This document shows positions 7,953-16,417 of a DNA stretch of 64,000 nucleotides, piece after piece. Both the position numbers and the translations under genes were made by a program. The stretch is from NCBI RefSeq assembly GCF_006517255.1, contig NZ_CP041185.1, forward strand, positions 4,774,001 through 4,838,000, given 5' to 3'. Source of the stretch: Janthinobacterium tructae (GTDB lineage: Bacteria; Pseudomonadota; Gammaproteobacteria; Burkholderiales; Burkholderiaceae_D). The stretch's first letter is position 1, and the number at the start of each line of letters is the position of its first letter. The notes beneath the pieces were generated by a model, which was given only the letters and a program-made list of their open reading frames with translations, made no database searches and was not told the DNA's origin.

Positions 7953-10784
7953 ATGTTTCATATCAAATCACTTGAACTGGTGCACTGGGATTACTGGCAG
8001 CGCATCAAGAATATTCCGCTCGACGCGAAGATCATCACCATCGCGGGGCAGAACGGCTCGGGCAAGACCACCTTGCTCGACGCCTTGCGCACCCTGTTCG
8101 GCCTCGATTGCTCGATGGGCCGCACGTACAAGCACTATGCGCGCCACTCGGGCCAGCAGACGGCCTGGCTGCGCGCCGTGGTCGACAACAAGAACGTGGG
8201 CAAGCAGCTGTCGAACCGCCCATTCCGCAGTTCCGGCTTCTTCAGCGACGATGAAGTGACCCTGTTTTGCCAGATCCAGAAGAATGGCGGCGACTGGAAG
8301 CGCCAGTATCTGATGCGTCCGGGCAATGTGCAGATCGAGGACATCACGGACGCCAACGACTGGCTGGGCGTGGAGAACTACCGCAAGCGCCTGGCCAATG
8401 CGGGCCTGTCGCCCGCCATGTCGAAAGTGCTGGCGCTGGAGCAGGGCGAGACGGACAAATTGTGCGAATACGCGCCGCGCCAGTTGCTCGACCTGGTATT
8501 CCAGGTGTTCGGCGACAAGGAAGTGCTGGACGCCTACGACGAAGCCAAGCGCCACCAGCGCGATACGGAAGTGGAGCTGAAACGCTTCGAGACGGAACTG
8601 GAAGCGTCGAAGACCAACCTGGAAGGCTTGCGCCTGCGCGTAGCCAATTACCACCAGTGGGAAGGGCTGCATAAAGAGCGCCGCAACCTGCTGGAAGAAG
8701 TGCTGCCCAGCTTGCAATACCACGAGGCGCGCGAAAAGGCGGCTCAGGCCAGCCGGCAATTGCGCGATGCGCGCAAACCGATGGCGCAGGCGGACCAGCA
8801 GCTGACGGATAAACGCAATGCGCTGGCGGCGCAAGCGAAGGCCCTGTCCGACGCGCAGATGAACGAAACTTTGCTGGAGCAGGAATCGATTGGCTTGCAG
8901 AGCCGCTTGTCCCTGATCAATAGCAAGCTGAAACCGCTGGATAGCCTGCTGGAACAGAAGGACCGTTTGCACAAGCTGGCAGCCGACTCGGGCAGCGACA
9001 TCGCCGAAGTGACGGCACAGCTGGAACAGAAGGAAGCGCAATTGCTGCAGCAGCGCCAGCAGCGCGACGCCTTGTCGGCGCGCATCGCGGGCGAGCAGGC
9101 GACGATTGCCGCGCTGCAAGGCAAGACGGCCATGCCGGAGCCGGACAATGTGCGCGGCATGCGCCGCGCGCTGCGCGACGCGGGCATCAGCCACGCCATG
9201 CTGTCGGACATCGTCGAAGTGACGGACAGCCGCTGGCAGGGCGCCGTCGAAGGCGTGCTGGGCGGCTATGCCTCGGTCGTCCTGCTCGATAAAGCCAAGG
9301 ATGCGGCTGCCGCCTACCGTCTGGCGGAGAAGGAGCGCTATCGCCACTTCATCGTGCCCGAGCTGGTCACGGCGCCTGTCGCGAAAGACGAGAGCTTGCT
9401 GGCCGTGGTGAAATTTTCCGCGCCCGTGCCCAGCTGGCTGATCGAGCAATTGTCGCGCATCGCCCGCGTCGATTCCGTCGAAGCTGGTTTCAAGTTGGGC
9501 AACAATGAGGAGTGGATCACGCCCGAGGCGTATCACCGCGAACGCCGCGGCGGGCGCTCGCTGTTCGTGGAAGCGTCGCGTTACCGCTTCGGCCAGGCCG
9601 GCCGCAGTGGCCGCCTGGAAGCGCTGCTGCGTTCGCTGCCGGGCCTGGAAGGACAGGAAGATACGCTGACCCTGGCGATCTCGAAACTGGCGGCCGAAGT
9701 GGGCGCCCTGAAAGCGCGCATCGCCGGCGTCGACGCGGCCAAGGAACTCAGTGCGCGCCAGGAAGAATTTGCCGAAGCGCTGCGCAACTCGAAGCCGCTC
9801 AAGGAAGAGCGCCTGGAAGTGGGCGGCCGCCTCGGCGAGCTGCAAAACCTGACGAAGAACGCCACCGTGGCGCGCACGCGTGCCGATACGGTGTGGCAAA
9901 ACGCGCGCCTGGCGTTGTCCGAAGCGGAAGCGGGTGCGCGCCTTGGCTACAAGAAGCAGATCGAGCAGCGCACCGAGCATGCGCGCGCCTTGCTGGCCTT
10001 GCGCCATGCATGGCGCCATCTGCCGAAAAGCTGGCGCCGCCCTGCGCGCCGCGCGGCGCTCGTCGCCGAGCACCAGAATGCGCACCAGGTCGATCTGCGC
10101 GTGGCCAGCCTGCAAAACAGCCTGGCGCGCGACGACTGGGAACTCGACGCCACCGTCATCGACCAGCATCACCGCCTGTCGGACCAGCTGCATGGCCGCC
10201 AGTCGGAAACGGACGAGCGCCGCTACCAGAACAACCGCGCCATCGAAGCGACGGGCAATGCCCGCGGCGCCTACATGGAACGCTTGCGCTATACCATCAA
10301 GACCTACAGCAAGAACATCAAGGAGCTGGGCGAGCTGGCCGGCATCGAAGTGCATGCCGACCCCGTGCGCCTGGAAAACGATGACGTGCAGCTGTCGCAG
10401 GCGGGCTTGCACGTGCGTTTCAAATTTGACGGCAAGGGCGTGATCGGCATGAACGATGGCGAAGCGTCGGGCGGCCAGCAGGTGATGAAGTCGCTGGTGC
10501 TCTTGATCGGCTTGCTGAAATCGGACGACGGTTCCGGCGGCTTCGTCTTCATCGACGAACCGTTTGCCCACCTCGATATCCGCAACATTCAATTGGTCGG
10601 CGAATTCCTGAAAAACACGCAAGCGCAATACCTGATGACGACGCCATTGACGCACAACACGGATGTCTACGATCCATCGGAACTGACTTTGATCACCAGC
10701 AAAAAGAAAAAGGATAGCCAATGGGCGCAACCGATTTTCGTGCTGCAGCGCCGGGTCGAGCCCGTAGCGGGCAAGGTGGCGTGA
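7953..10784 (+). CDS. mksB: SMC-like condensin ATPase (MksB/JetC type)
   Basis: This 943-aa ATPase has Walker A GQNGSGKTT (32-40) and a coiled-coil arm. A hinge-like region lies at about 395-560, with SDIVEV and VEGVLGGYASVV, followed by a returning coil. The ABC signature is SGGQQ (from Ser839) and Walker B is FIDEPFAHLD with Asp868-Glu869. The size matches short MksB rather than MukB (about 1,480 aa). Residues about 687-700 (HLPKSWRRPARRAA) are unusually basic and proline-bearing for a coil. No nuclease gene (JetD/MksG) follows; the next start overlaps this stop and encodes a secreted protein. Confidence 0.8.
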   Translation: MFHIKSLELVHWDYWQRIKNIPLDAKIITIAGQNGSGKTTLLDALRTLFGLDCSMGRTYKHYARHSGQQTAWLRAVVDNKNVGKQLSNRPFRSSGFFSDDEVTLFCQIQKNGGDWKRQYLMRPGNVQIEDITDANDWLGVENYRKRLANAGLSPAMSKVLALEQGETDKLCEYAPRQLLDLVFQVFGDKEVLDAYDEAKRHQRDTEVELKRFETELEASKTNLEGLRLRVANYHQWEGLHKERRNLLEEVLPSLQYHEAREKAAQASRQLRDARKPMAQADQQLTDKRNALAAQAKALSDAQMNETLLEQESIGLQSRLSLINSKLKPLDSLLEQKDRLHKLAADSGSDIAEVTAQLEQKEAQLLQQRQQRDALSARIAGEQATIAALQGKTAMPEPDNVRGMRRALRDAGISHAMLSDIVEVTDSRWQGAVEGVLGGYASVVLLDKAKDAAAAYRLAEKERYRHFIVPELVTAPVAKDESLLAVVKFSAPVPSWLIEQLSRIARVDSVEAGFKLGNNEEWITPEAYHRERRGGRSLFVEASRYRFGQAGRSGRLEALLRSLPGLEGQEDTLTLAISKLAAEVGALKARIAGVDAAKELSARQEEFAEALRNSKPLKEERLEVGGRLGELQNLTKNATVARTRADTVWQNARLALSEAEAGARLGYKKQIEQRTEHARALLALRHAWRHLPKSWRRPARRAALVAEHQNAHQVDLRVASLQNSLARDDWELDATVIDQHHRLSDQLHGRQSETDERRYQNNRAIEATGNARGAYMERLRYTIKTYSKNIKELGELAGIEVHADPVRLENDDVQLSQAGLHVRFKFDGKGVIGMNDGEASGGQQVMKSLVLLIGLLKSDDGSGGFVFIDEPFAHLDIRNIQLVGEFLKNTQAQYLMTTPLTHNTDVYDPSELTLITSKKKKDSQWAQPIFVLQRRVEPVAGKVA

Positions 10785-11803
10785 TGCGCCGTTTGCTGCT
10801 GTCGGCCGCGCTGGCGCTGGCGTGTTCGGCGCCAGCCATGGCCAATGACGGCATCGGTTCCGTCAGTGCCGGCGGCATTATCGTCGGCAAGACCGACGCC
10901 GTGGCCATGAAAAAGGAGGTGCTGACGGTCAGCACGGACTTGATCAAGGTCGAGTACGAGTTCCTCAACGAATCGGCAAGCGATGTGGAAGAGACCATCA
11001 TCTTCCCGCTGCCTGCCTACCAGGCCGGTTACCACCAGTCGCCCACGTACTATGGCCAGCCGCAGCAGTTCTCGATCGAGGTCGACGGCAAGCGCAAGGA
11101 TTACCAGACCGTGCTGCTCGCCAAACTCGACGGCCGTGACGTGACGGCGCGCCTGGCGCAGCTGGGCCTGTCGGACGCGCAAGTCGCCTATTTCCCGTCA
11201 TTCAGCCCGTTCGAAAAAAAGGTGGCGCCTGTGACCGCCGCGCAGAAAAAAGCCATGGTGGCCGAAGGCTTGCTGGCCAAGCTGTCCGAAGACGACGAAT
11301 GGGTGCCGGCCTGGTCCGTGACAGTGGTCTACCAGTGGCAACAGAAATTCCCGGCCGGTAAAACGGTGCGCGTGCGCCATCAATATGCCCCCTTCGTGGC
11401 CGCCGGCCCCGGTGCCTCCTACCTGGGCGAAGGCAAGGAGTTTGAACAAAAATATTGCGGCGACAAGGCTTTCTACAAGACGTGGAACCGCCTGGCGGCA
11501 CAACAGGGCGAGGGCGGCTTCGTCAATGCCAAGTGGGTCTCGTACATCCTGAAGACTGGCAACACCTGGAAGAATGGCATCGAGGACTTTACCCTGAACC
11601 TGGTCAAGGGTAAGCCGGATGAGTTGATCAGCCTGTGCTTCCCTGGCACGTTTACCAAGATCAACCCCACTACCTTGCAGGTGAAACTGCGCAATTTCCG
11701 TCCGCAGCAGGATCTGAACGTGTATTTCGGCAATGTCGAGGGTGGCAGCGAGAATACGGGCGAGGCGCCTGCGCTGCGCCCCCATTATTTGCTGAAAAAA
11801 TAG
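10784..11803 (+). CDS. exported DUF4424 protein
   Basis: This 339-aa protein has a signal peptide (about 1-20, ending APAMA). The DUF4424 pattern follows: DGIGSVSAGGIIVGKTDAV, then VEYEFLNESASDVEETI, YYGQPQQFSIEVDGK and DGRDVT. The ATG shares its A with the stop of the SMC gene (TGATG), so it is translationally coupled; GTG 10781 is an alternative. It would act in the periplasm or outer envelope. Its function is unknown, and the link to the condensin may be transcriptional only. Confidence 0.82.
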   Translation: MRRLLLSAALALACSAPAMANDGIGSVSAGGIIVGKTDAVAMKKEVLTVSTDLIKVEYEFLNESASDVEETIIFPLPAYQAGYHQSPTYYGQPQQFSIEVDGKRKDYQTVLLAKLDGRDVTARLAQLGLSDAQVAYFPSFSPFEKKVAPVTAAQKKAMVAEGLLAKLSEDDEWVPAWSVTVVYQWQQKFPAGKTVRVRHQYAPFVAAGPGASYLGEGKEFEQKYCGDKAFYKTWNRLAAQQGEGGFVNAKWVSYILKTGNTWKNGIEDFTLNLVKGKPDELISLCFPGTFTKINPTTLQVKLRNFRPQQDLNVYFGNVEGGSENTGEAPALRPHYLLKK

Positions 11804-11815
11804 AAAGATATCGCC

Positions 11816-12616
11816 ATGCCAACTGCAACTCTCAATCGTCCTCTGCGTATCCTGTTCCTGGGGATGCTGCTTGCCGCGCCCGCCGTCCGGGCCGACAGCT
11901 ACACCGATTTCCAGGACGCCAGTGCGCGCCTGGAAGCGATGGTGGCCAAGGCGACGCCGCAAAGCGGCTTGCCGCGCGTGGGCGACCCTGGCGTGGCGGC
12001 ACTGTTTGCCCAGGCCGCCGATGGCCCGCGCCTGTTCCAGGCACCCGTGGCCGCGCTGCAAGACATGAACCAGAGCGTGGCCGTGTGCGAGCGGGCGACC
12101 AACCTGGGTAAGGCGTATTACACGTTTGGCCTGCAACGGCCGCTGCTGCTGTCCGGCGCCGAGCTGCAGCAGGCGCGCCGGGAGCAGGTGACGCAGAATC
12201 TGGCCAATTATGGCGATGAAATGGCCGCCCTGTTTGCCTTCGGCGTGCATTGCCATGCGCACTTGATCGGCTTGATGGAAGCCGAGTTCAGTACGCAGCC
12301 GGCGCAGGGTGTGAGCGGTGCCGAGCGCATGCGCGCCCGCGCCTTCAGCAAGGGATCGAGCACCATGTTTGCGAACGTGGTGCAGTTTGTGCAGGTGCCG
12401 TTCTGGAATGTGGCGCAAAAGAACGTCATGCTGGCAACGGCGGCGCAGCACGCCACGGCGAATGCCAATCTGATGGCGCCGCCCTTGCGCGAGCGCCTGC
12501 TGACCAGTCTGGCCGATGCGGACAAGGATCTCGATCCATCCCTGGCGCCGGCGCTGGCGACGATACGCCAGGCACTGGCGGTGACGACGTGTACCGGCCT
12601 GTGCCAGTACTACTAA
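11816..12616 (+). CDS. exported protein of unknown function
   Basis: This 266-aa protein has a signal peptide (about 1-26, AAPAVRA-DSY). The mature part is helical, with Cys-bearing patches near CERATNLGKAYYTFGLQ and CHAHLIGLMEAE and a terminal CTGLCQYY. It starts 12 bases after the DUF4424 gene, so it is probably in the same transcript. I recognise no domain. Its stop lies two bases from the stop of the convergent membrane-protein gene. Confidence 0.75.
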   Translation: MPTATLNRPLRILFLGMLLAAPAVRADSYTDFQDASARLEAMVAKATPQSGLPRVGDPGVAALFAQAADGPRLFQAPVAALQDMNQSVAVCERATNLGKAYYTFGLQRPLLLSGAELQQARREQVTQNLANYGDEMAALFAFGVHCHAHLIGLMEAEFSTQPAQGVSGAERMRARAFSKGSSTMFANVVQFVQVPFWNVAQKNVMLATAAQHATANANLMAPPLRERLLTSLADADKDLDPSLAPALATIRQALAVTTCTGLCQYY

Positions 12617-12617
12617 G

Positions 12618-13136
12618 TTACTCGGCGGCCTGCAAGGGCTTGTTGCGCTGGCGCCAGCGCACCAGGCCCCACGCATACATGGCGTAGTAGCCGATGACCA
12701 GGCCATAGGCGGCCATGGTCAGCGGGCTTTGGCCGAATGGCGGCGGCGGCACGGGCACGTCGAGGCGCGTGTTCAGGTAGATTTCCATGCCGCGGTACAG
12801 CAGGCGGGCGATGAACAGCATCGTGATGGCCAGGCCCAGGTAGCGGTGCTGGGTAAAAAAGAAATCTTTTCCGACTTGCTCGAAGCGCGTCAGCTTCAAG
12901 CCCAGCACGCCCAGCCAGCCGCCGGCCAGCGCTGCCGCGCCCAGGCTGGACAGGGGCAGGATGTCGAATTTCGTCGTTGTCGCCAGGAACAGCAGCAGCG
13001 CGGGAAACGCGATCGCCACGCTCCAGTGGCGCCACAGCTGCGACTTCTGGCGCGCCACCAGTTTCTTCAGGCGCGAATAAATACGCCAGACCAGCAGCGG
13101 GACCAGTAACAGCAGGGCGAGGGTGGTGGTTTCCAT
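12618..13136 (-). CDS. multi-pass membrane protein of unknown function
   Basis: This 172-aa protein begins METTTLALLLLVPLLVWRIYSRLKKLV. It has about four to five hydrophobic segments separated by basic loops (RQKSQLWRHW, LVRWRQRNKP). An upstream TTG start would add 37 residues with no membrane or signal character, so ATG 13136 was chosen. The hydrophobic segment followed by an Arg/Lys-rich loop is reminiscent of DUF1453/CcdC-type proteins, but I cannot confirm that. Confidence 0.7.
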   Translation of the reverse strand: METTTLALLLLVPLLVWRIYSRLKKLVARQKSQLWRHWSVAIAFPALLLFLATTTKFDILPLSSLGAAALAGGWLGVLGLKLTRFEQVGKDFFFTQHRYLGLAITMLFIARLLYRGMEIYLNTRLDVPVPPPPFGQSPLTMAAYGLVIGYYAMYAWGLVRWRQRNKPLQAAE

Positions 13137-13325
13137 GTAGGCAATCGGGTGCGGGTAAAACAGCGATTGTAAGCGAGATGGGGACGGGCGGCGATGCTTG
13201 TCAAACGGTAAAAGTTGCTGGTTGACATTTACATGGCATGAACGCACTATGCCTTGTCACAATGCACCGCCATGAGCGGTGCGGTGCGTTCGCTGCTTGT
13301 CACCACCTTCATACACTGGAGTTTC

Positions 13326-15821
13326 ATGTCTACTCGTTTGCCTTTGCTGCCCATCACTGTCGGCCTGTTGGCCTCGTCTTCCCTGGCCATGGCGCAAGAT
13401 GGCGCTTATCAAGCCCCGCCAGCGCCCCTGCAAGCCATCGTCGATGCGCCGCGCGCGCCGACCCTGAGCCTGAGCCCGAAACGCAACCTGGCGGCCGTGC
13501 TGCCCACGCCATCCTTGCCCGGCATTAGCGAAGTGGCGCAGCCGGAACTGAAGCTGGCGGGTTTGCGCATCAATCCGCGCACCTATTCGGCCAGCCGCTT
13601 CAGCTTCCACACGGGACTGGGATTGCTCGACATCGATACGCAGAAGGAAATCAAGGTCAGCGGCTTGCCTGTCTCGCCCCGCATCGCCGACCTGGCCTGG
13701 TCGCCCGACCAGCGCTACCTGGCGTTTACGCATGTCGCCTATGCCGATCCCGCCAAGGGCGTGAAGGAATCGGGCGTGCAATTGTGGCTGCTCGACGTGC
13801 AGACGAAAGCGGCGCGCAAGCTGGCCAGCGCGCCCCTGTCGACCGTGTATGGCCGTGGTTTTTCCTGGATGCCGGACAGCAAGACCCTGCTGGTGCAGCT
13901 GAAGCCGGCCAAGCTGGGTGGGGCACCCGTGGCGAGCGGCATCCCGACGGGTCCGTCCATCCAGGATAGCGTGCCGGGCGGTGGCGTCAAGCAATTGCGC
14001 ACCTATCCCGACCTGTTGAAGAACGAACAGGATGCCCAGCTGTTCGAACACTACATCACCGTCCAGCTGGCCTTGCTGGACGTGGCGGGCAAGCAGCGCC
14101 TGGTGGGCCAGCCGGGCCAGTTCTCGCGCGTGTCGGCCTCGCCCGATGGCAAGCACCTGCTGACGACCCGCATCGTGCGTCCGTATTCGTACATCGTGCC
14201 GGCGCATGACTTTGCCCACCAGATCGACGTACGCGACCTGAATGGCAAGGTGGAGCATGCGGTGGCGGCACTGCCGCTGGAGGAAGGGCTGCCGCCAGGC
14301 AATGACGCCGTGTCCGCCGGCGTACGCTCCGTCAGCTGGCGCGTCGATGCGCCCGCCACTCTGGTGTGGGCTGAAGCGCAGGACGGCGGCGATCCGGCCA
14401 AGACGGCGGAGATCCGCGACATCGTCTATACGCAGGCGGCGCCGTTTACCGACAAGCCGGCCGTGCTGGCCAGGCTGGGCTCGCGCTATGCGGGCGTGGC
14501 CTGGGGGCGCGGCGACCTGGCCCTGCTCAGCGAAGCGTGGTACAAGACGCGCGCCGTCAAGCAGTGGAAGATTTCGCCAGATCAACCTTCCACGCCAGCC
14601 GACCTAGTGTATGCGGGATCGTTCGAAGACCGCTACAACGATCCGGGCCAGCCCGTCATGCGCGCCGATGCGGCCGGCTTGCCGCGCTTGCTCATCGCCG
14701 CCGATGGTTCCATCCTGCTCGATGGCCAGGGCGCCTCGAAGGATGGCGACCGTCCCTTCATCGACCGCCTGAACCTGGCGACAAAACAGAAGCAGCGCCT
14801 GTTCCAGAGCGCCGCGCCGTACTATGAAAACGTGGTGGCCGTGCTGGACGAGGACGGCAGCCGTTTGCTGTCGACGCGCGAGTCGCCTGTCGAGCAGCCG
14901 AATTACTATGTGCGCAACCTGAAGCAGCAGGGCGCGGCACAATTGACGGCCCTCACGCACTTCCCCCATCCGCTGCCGCAATTGAAGGACGTGCAGAAAG
15001 AGCTGATCCGCTACAAGCGTGCCGATGGCGTGGACTTGACGGCCACCCTGATGCTGCCGCCGAACTACGACGTCAAGCGCGATGGCCCATTGCCGACCCT
15101 GATGTGGGCATATCCGCAGGAATTCAAGACGGCCAGCGCCGCCAGCCAGACCACGGGTTCGCCGTACAAATTCAATGCCGTCAGCTACTGGGGCCCGGCC
15201 GCCTTCCTGTCCATGGGCTACGCCGTGCTCGACAACCCATCCTTCCCCATCGTCGGCAACGGCGAGCAGGAACCGAACGACACCTATCTGCCGCAGCTGG
15301 TGGCCGATGCCGAGGCGGCCGTCGATGAAGTGGTGCGCCGTGGCGTGTCCGACCGCAACCGCATCGCCATCGGCGGCCACTCGTATGGCGCCTTCATGAC
15401 GGGCAACTTGCTGGCGCACACGCGGCTGTTCCGCGCCGGCATCGCCCGCAGCGGCGCCTACAACCGCACCCTGACGCCGTTCGGCTTCCAGGCGGAAGAG
15501 CGCTCGTTCTGGCAGGCGCCCGCCGTCTACCAGGCCATGTCGCCGTTCAACTATGCGGACAAGATCAAGGATGCGCTGCTGATGATCCACGGCGAGCAGG
15601 ACAACAACTCGGGCACCTTCCCCATCCAGAGCGAGCGCATGTTCCAGGCCGTCAAGGGACTGGGCGGCACGGCGCGCCTGGTGATGCTGCCGAACGAGAG
15701 CCATGGCTACCGCGCGCGCGAATCGATCATGCAGATGCTGTATGAAAGCAACAACTGGCTGGAAAAATATGTGAAGAACGCCGCGCCACGGGCCGCCGAC
15801 GTCAAGCCGGCAGCGAAATAA
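13326..15821 (+). CDS. exported S9 family serine peptidase (glutamyl endopeptidase-like)
   Basis: This 831-aa protein has a signal peptide (about 1-23, SLAMA-QDG), a beta-propeller-like region (about 60-520) and a C-terminal alpha/beta-hydrolase domain. The catalytic triad is visible: Ser686 in GGHSYGAF, Asp759 in HGEQDNNSG and His793 in NESHGYRA. Length and motifs resemble the S9 glutamyl endopeptidase group of prolyl oligopeptidases, which cut peptides in the periplasm or outside. GGAG six bases upstream fixes the ATG. It is a single-gene unit. Confidence 0.87.
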   Translation: MSTRLPLLPITVGLLASSSLAMAQDGAYQAPPAPLQAIVDAPRAPTLSLSPKRNLAAVLPTPSLPGISEVAQPELKLAGLRINPRTYSASRFSFHTGLGLLDIDTQKEIKVSGLPVSPRIADLAWSPDQRYLAFTHVAYADPAKGVKESGVQLWLLDVQTKAARKLASAPLSTVYGRGFSWMPDSKTLLVQLKPAKLGGAPVASGIPTGPSIQDSVPGGGVKQLRTYPDLLKNEQDAQLFEHYITVQLALLDVAGKQRLVGQPGQFSRVSASPDGKHLLTTRIVRPYSYIVPAHDFAHQIDVRDLNGKVEHAVAALPLEEGLPPGNDAVSAGVRSVSWRVDAPATLVWAEAQDGGDPAKTAEIRDIVYTQAAPFTDKPAVLARLGSRYAGVAWGRGDLALLSEAWYKTRAVKQWKISPDQPSTPADLVYAGSFEDRYNDPGQPVMRADAAGLPRLLIAADGSILLDGQGASKDGDRPFIDRLNLATKQKQRLFQSAAPYYENVVAVLDEDGSRLLSTRESPVEQPNYYVRNLKQQGAAQLTALTHFPHPLPQLKDVQKELIRYKRADGVDLTATLMLPPNYDVKRDGPLPTLMWAYPQEFKTASAASQTTGSPYKFNAVSYWGPAAFLSMGYAVLDNPSFPIVGNGEQEPNDTYLPQLVADAEAAVDEVVRRGVSDRNRIAIGGHSYGAFMTGNLLAHTRLFRAGIARSGAYNRTLTPFGFQAEERSFWQAPAVYQAMSPFNYADKIKDALLMIHGEQDNNSGTFPIQSERMFQAVKGLGGTARLVMLPNESHGYRARESIMQMLYESNNWLEKYVKNAAPRAADVKPAAK

Positions 15822-15888
15822 GGGGCGCGCAGGGCAGGAGGCGCATTTCTCGTGGTATGGTCTTCTTTTGTCTGCAGGGAGGCCAGCC

Positions 15889-16041
15889 ATGTCCGTCATC
15901 CACGCCCACCGCGCGCCCGACCCGGCGCCTGTCGATGAACCCATGCCGGCGCCGGAGCCGCAAGAAGCGCCCGGGCACCATCCGGGGCCCGTGCACCCGG
16001 TGCCGCAGGACGATCCGGTGCCACACCCGCATCCCAGTTAA
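15889..16041 (+). CDS. small Pro/His-rich protein, 50 aa
   Basis: This 50-residue peptide begins MSVIHAHRAPDPAPVDEPM and ends PVPHPHPS. Roughly a third of its residues are proline, and His and acidic residues are common. GGGAGG lies 6-7 bases before the ATG, which supports translation. It ends 24 bases before the next small gene. There is no signal peptide and no known domain. Metal binding is conceivable from the histidines but is not shown. Confidence 0.55.
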   Translation: MSVIHAHRAPDPAPVDEPMPAPEPQEAPGHHPGPVHPVPQDDPVPHPHPS

Positions 16042-16065
16042 CCTCGTCAAGAAAGGCTGTTTCAG

Positions 16066-16305
16066 ATGGCAATTGTCAAGGAAGTCTACACACGCAAAGT
16101 CAGCGGAGAATCGTTTGACTATGAACTCGATTACACCCAGGGCGCGGACGTGGCCTGGATTGCGCGCGTGTACCACGATGGCGTGCTGAAAGGCTCGCCG
16201 CACGGCGCGCTGACGGCCAACGTGCTGTCCGGCCCCGCGCTGGAACAATATCTGCGCGCGTATGTCGAAGGCATGATAGAGCGGGGGCTCGACGTGGCTG
16301 AATAA
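16066..16305 (+). CDS. small hypothetical protein, 79 aa
   Basis: This soluble protein beginning MAIVKEVYTRKV has an alternating beta pattern and a C-terminal helix ending EGMIERGLDVAE. GAAAGG lies upstream of the ATG. It follows the Pro/His-rich gene closely, and a strong bidirectional terminator follows. I recognise no family. Confidence 0.7.
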   Translation: MAIVKEVYTRKVSGESFDYELDYTQGADVAWIARVYHDGVLKGSPHGALTANVLSGPALEQYLRAYVEGMIERGLDVAE

Positions 16306-16330
16306 GATCGCCTTTGCGGTCGATCAAGAA

Positions 16331-16352
16331 AAAGGGCGCCGAGGCGCCCTTT
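16331..16352. terminator. rho-independent bidirectional terminator
   Basis: AAAGGGCGCC and GGCGCCCTTT form a perfect 10-bp stem around GA, followed by TTGTTGTTT on the + strand and preceded by an A-rich run that serves the - strand. It separates the 79-aa gene from convergent tamB. Confidence 0.85.
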
Positions 16353-16365
16353 GTTGTTTCTGTGG

Positions 16366-16399
16366 TGTCGGATTACGCGGCTGCGCCGCTAATCCGACA
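16366..16399. repeat. REP-like palindrome, copy 1
   Basis: The outer arms TGTCGGATTA and TAATCCGACA are perfect 10-mers, and the inner arms GCGGC and GCCGC enclose TGC. It lies between convergent 3' ends (79-aa gene and tamB). Three related copies lie at 31089, 31148 and 54376. Confidence 0.75.
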
Positions 16400-16417
16400 A
16401 CATTGTTGGCCGCCACT

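Noticed and set aside
7968..10730. 920-codon reverse frame opposite the SMC ATPase
   Set aside because: The + strand has Walker A, signature and Walker B motifs; the reverse frame has only repetitive His/Arg/Gln composition.
10784..11803. Possible JetD/MksG nuclease as the fourth gene of the condensin operon
   Set aside because: The protein has a signal peptide and the DUF4424 pattern, so it is exported and not a TOPRIM nuclease.
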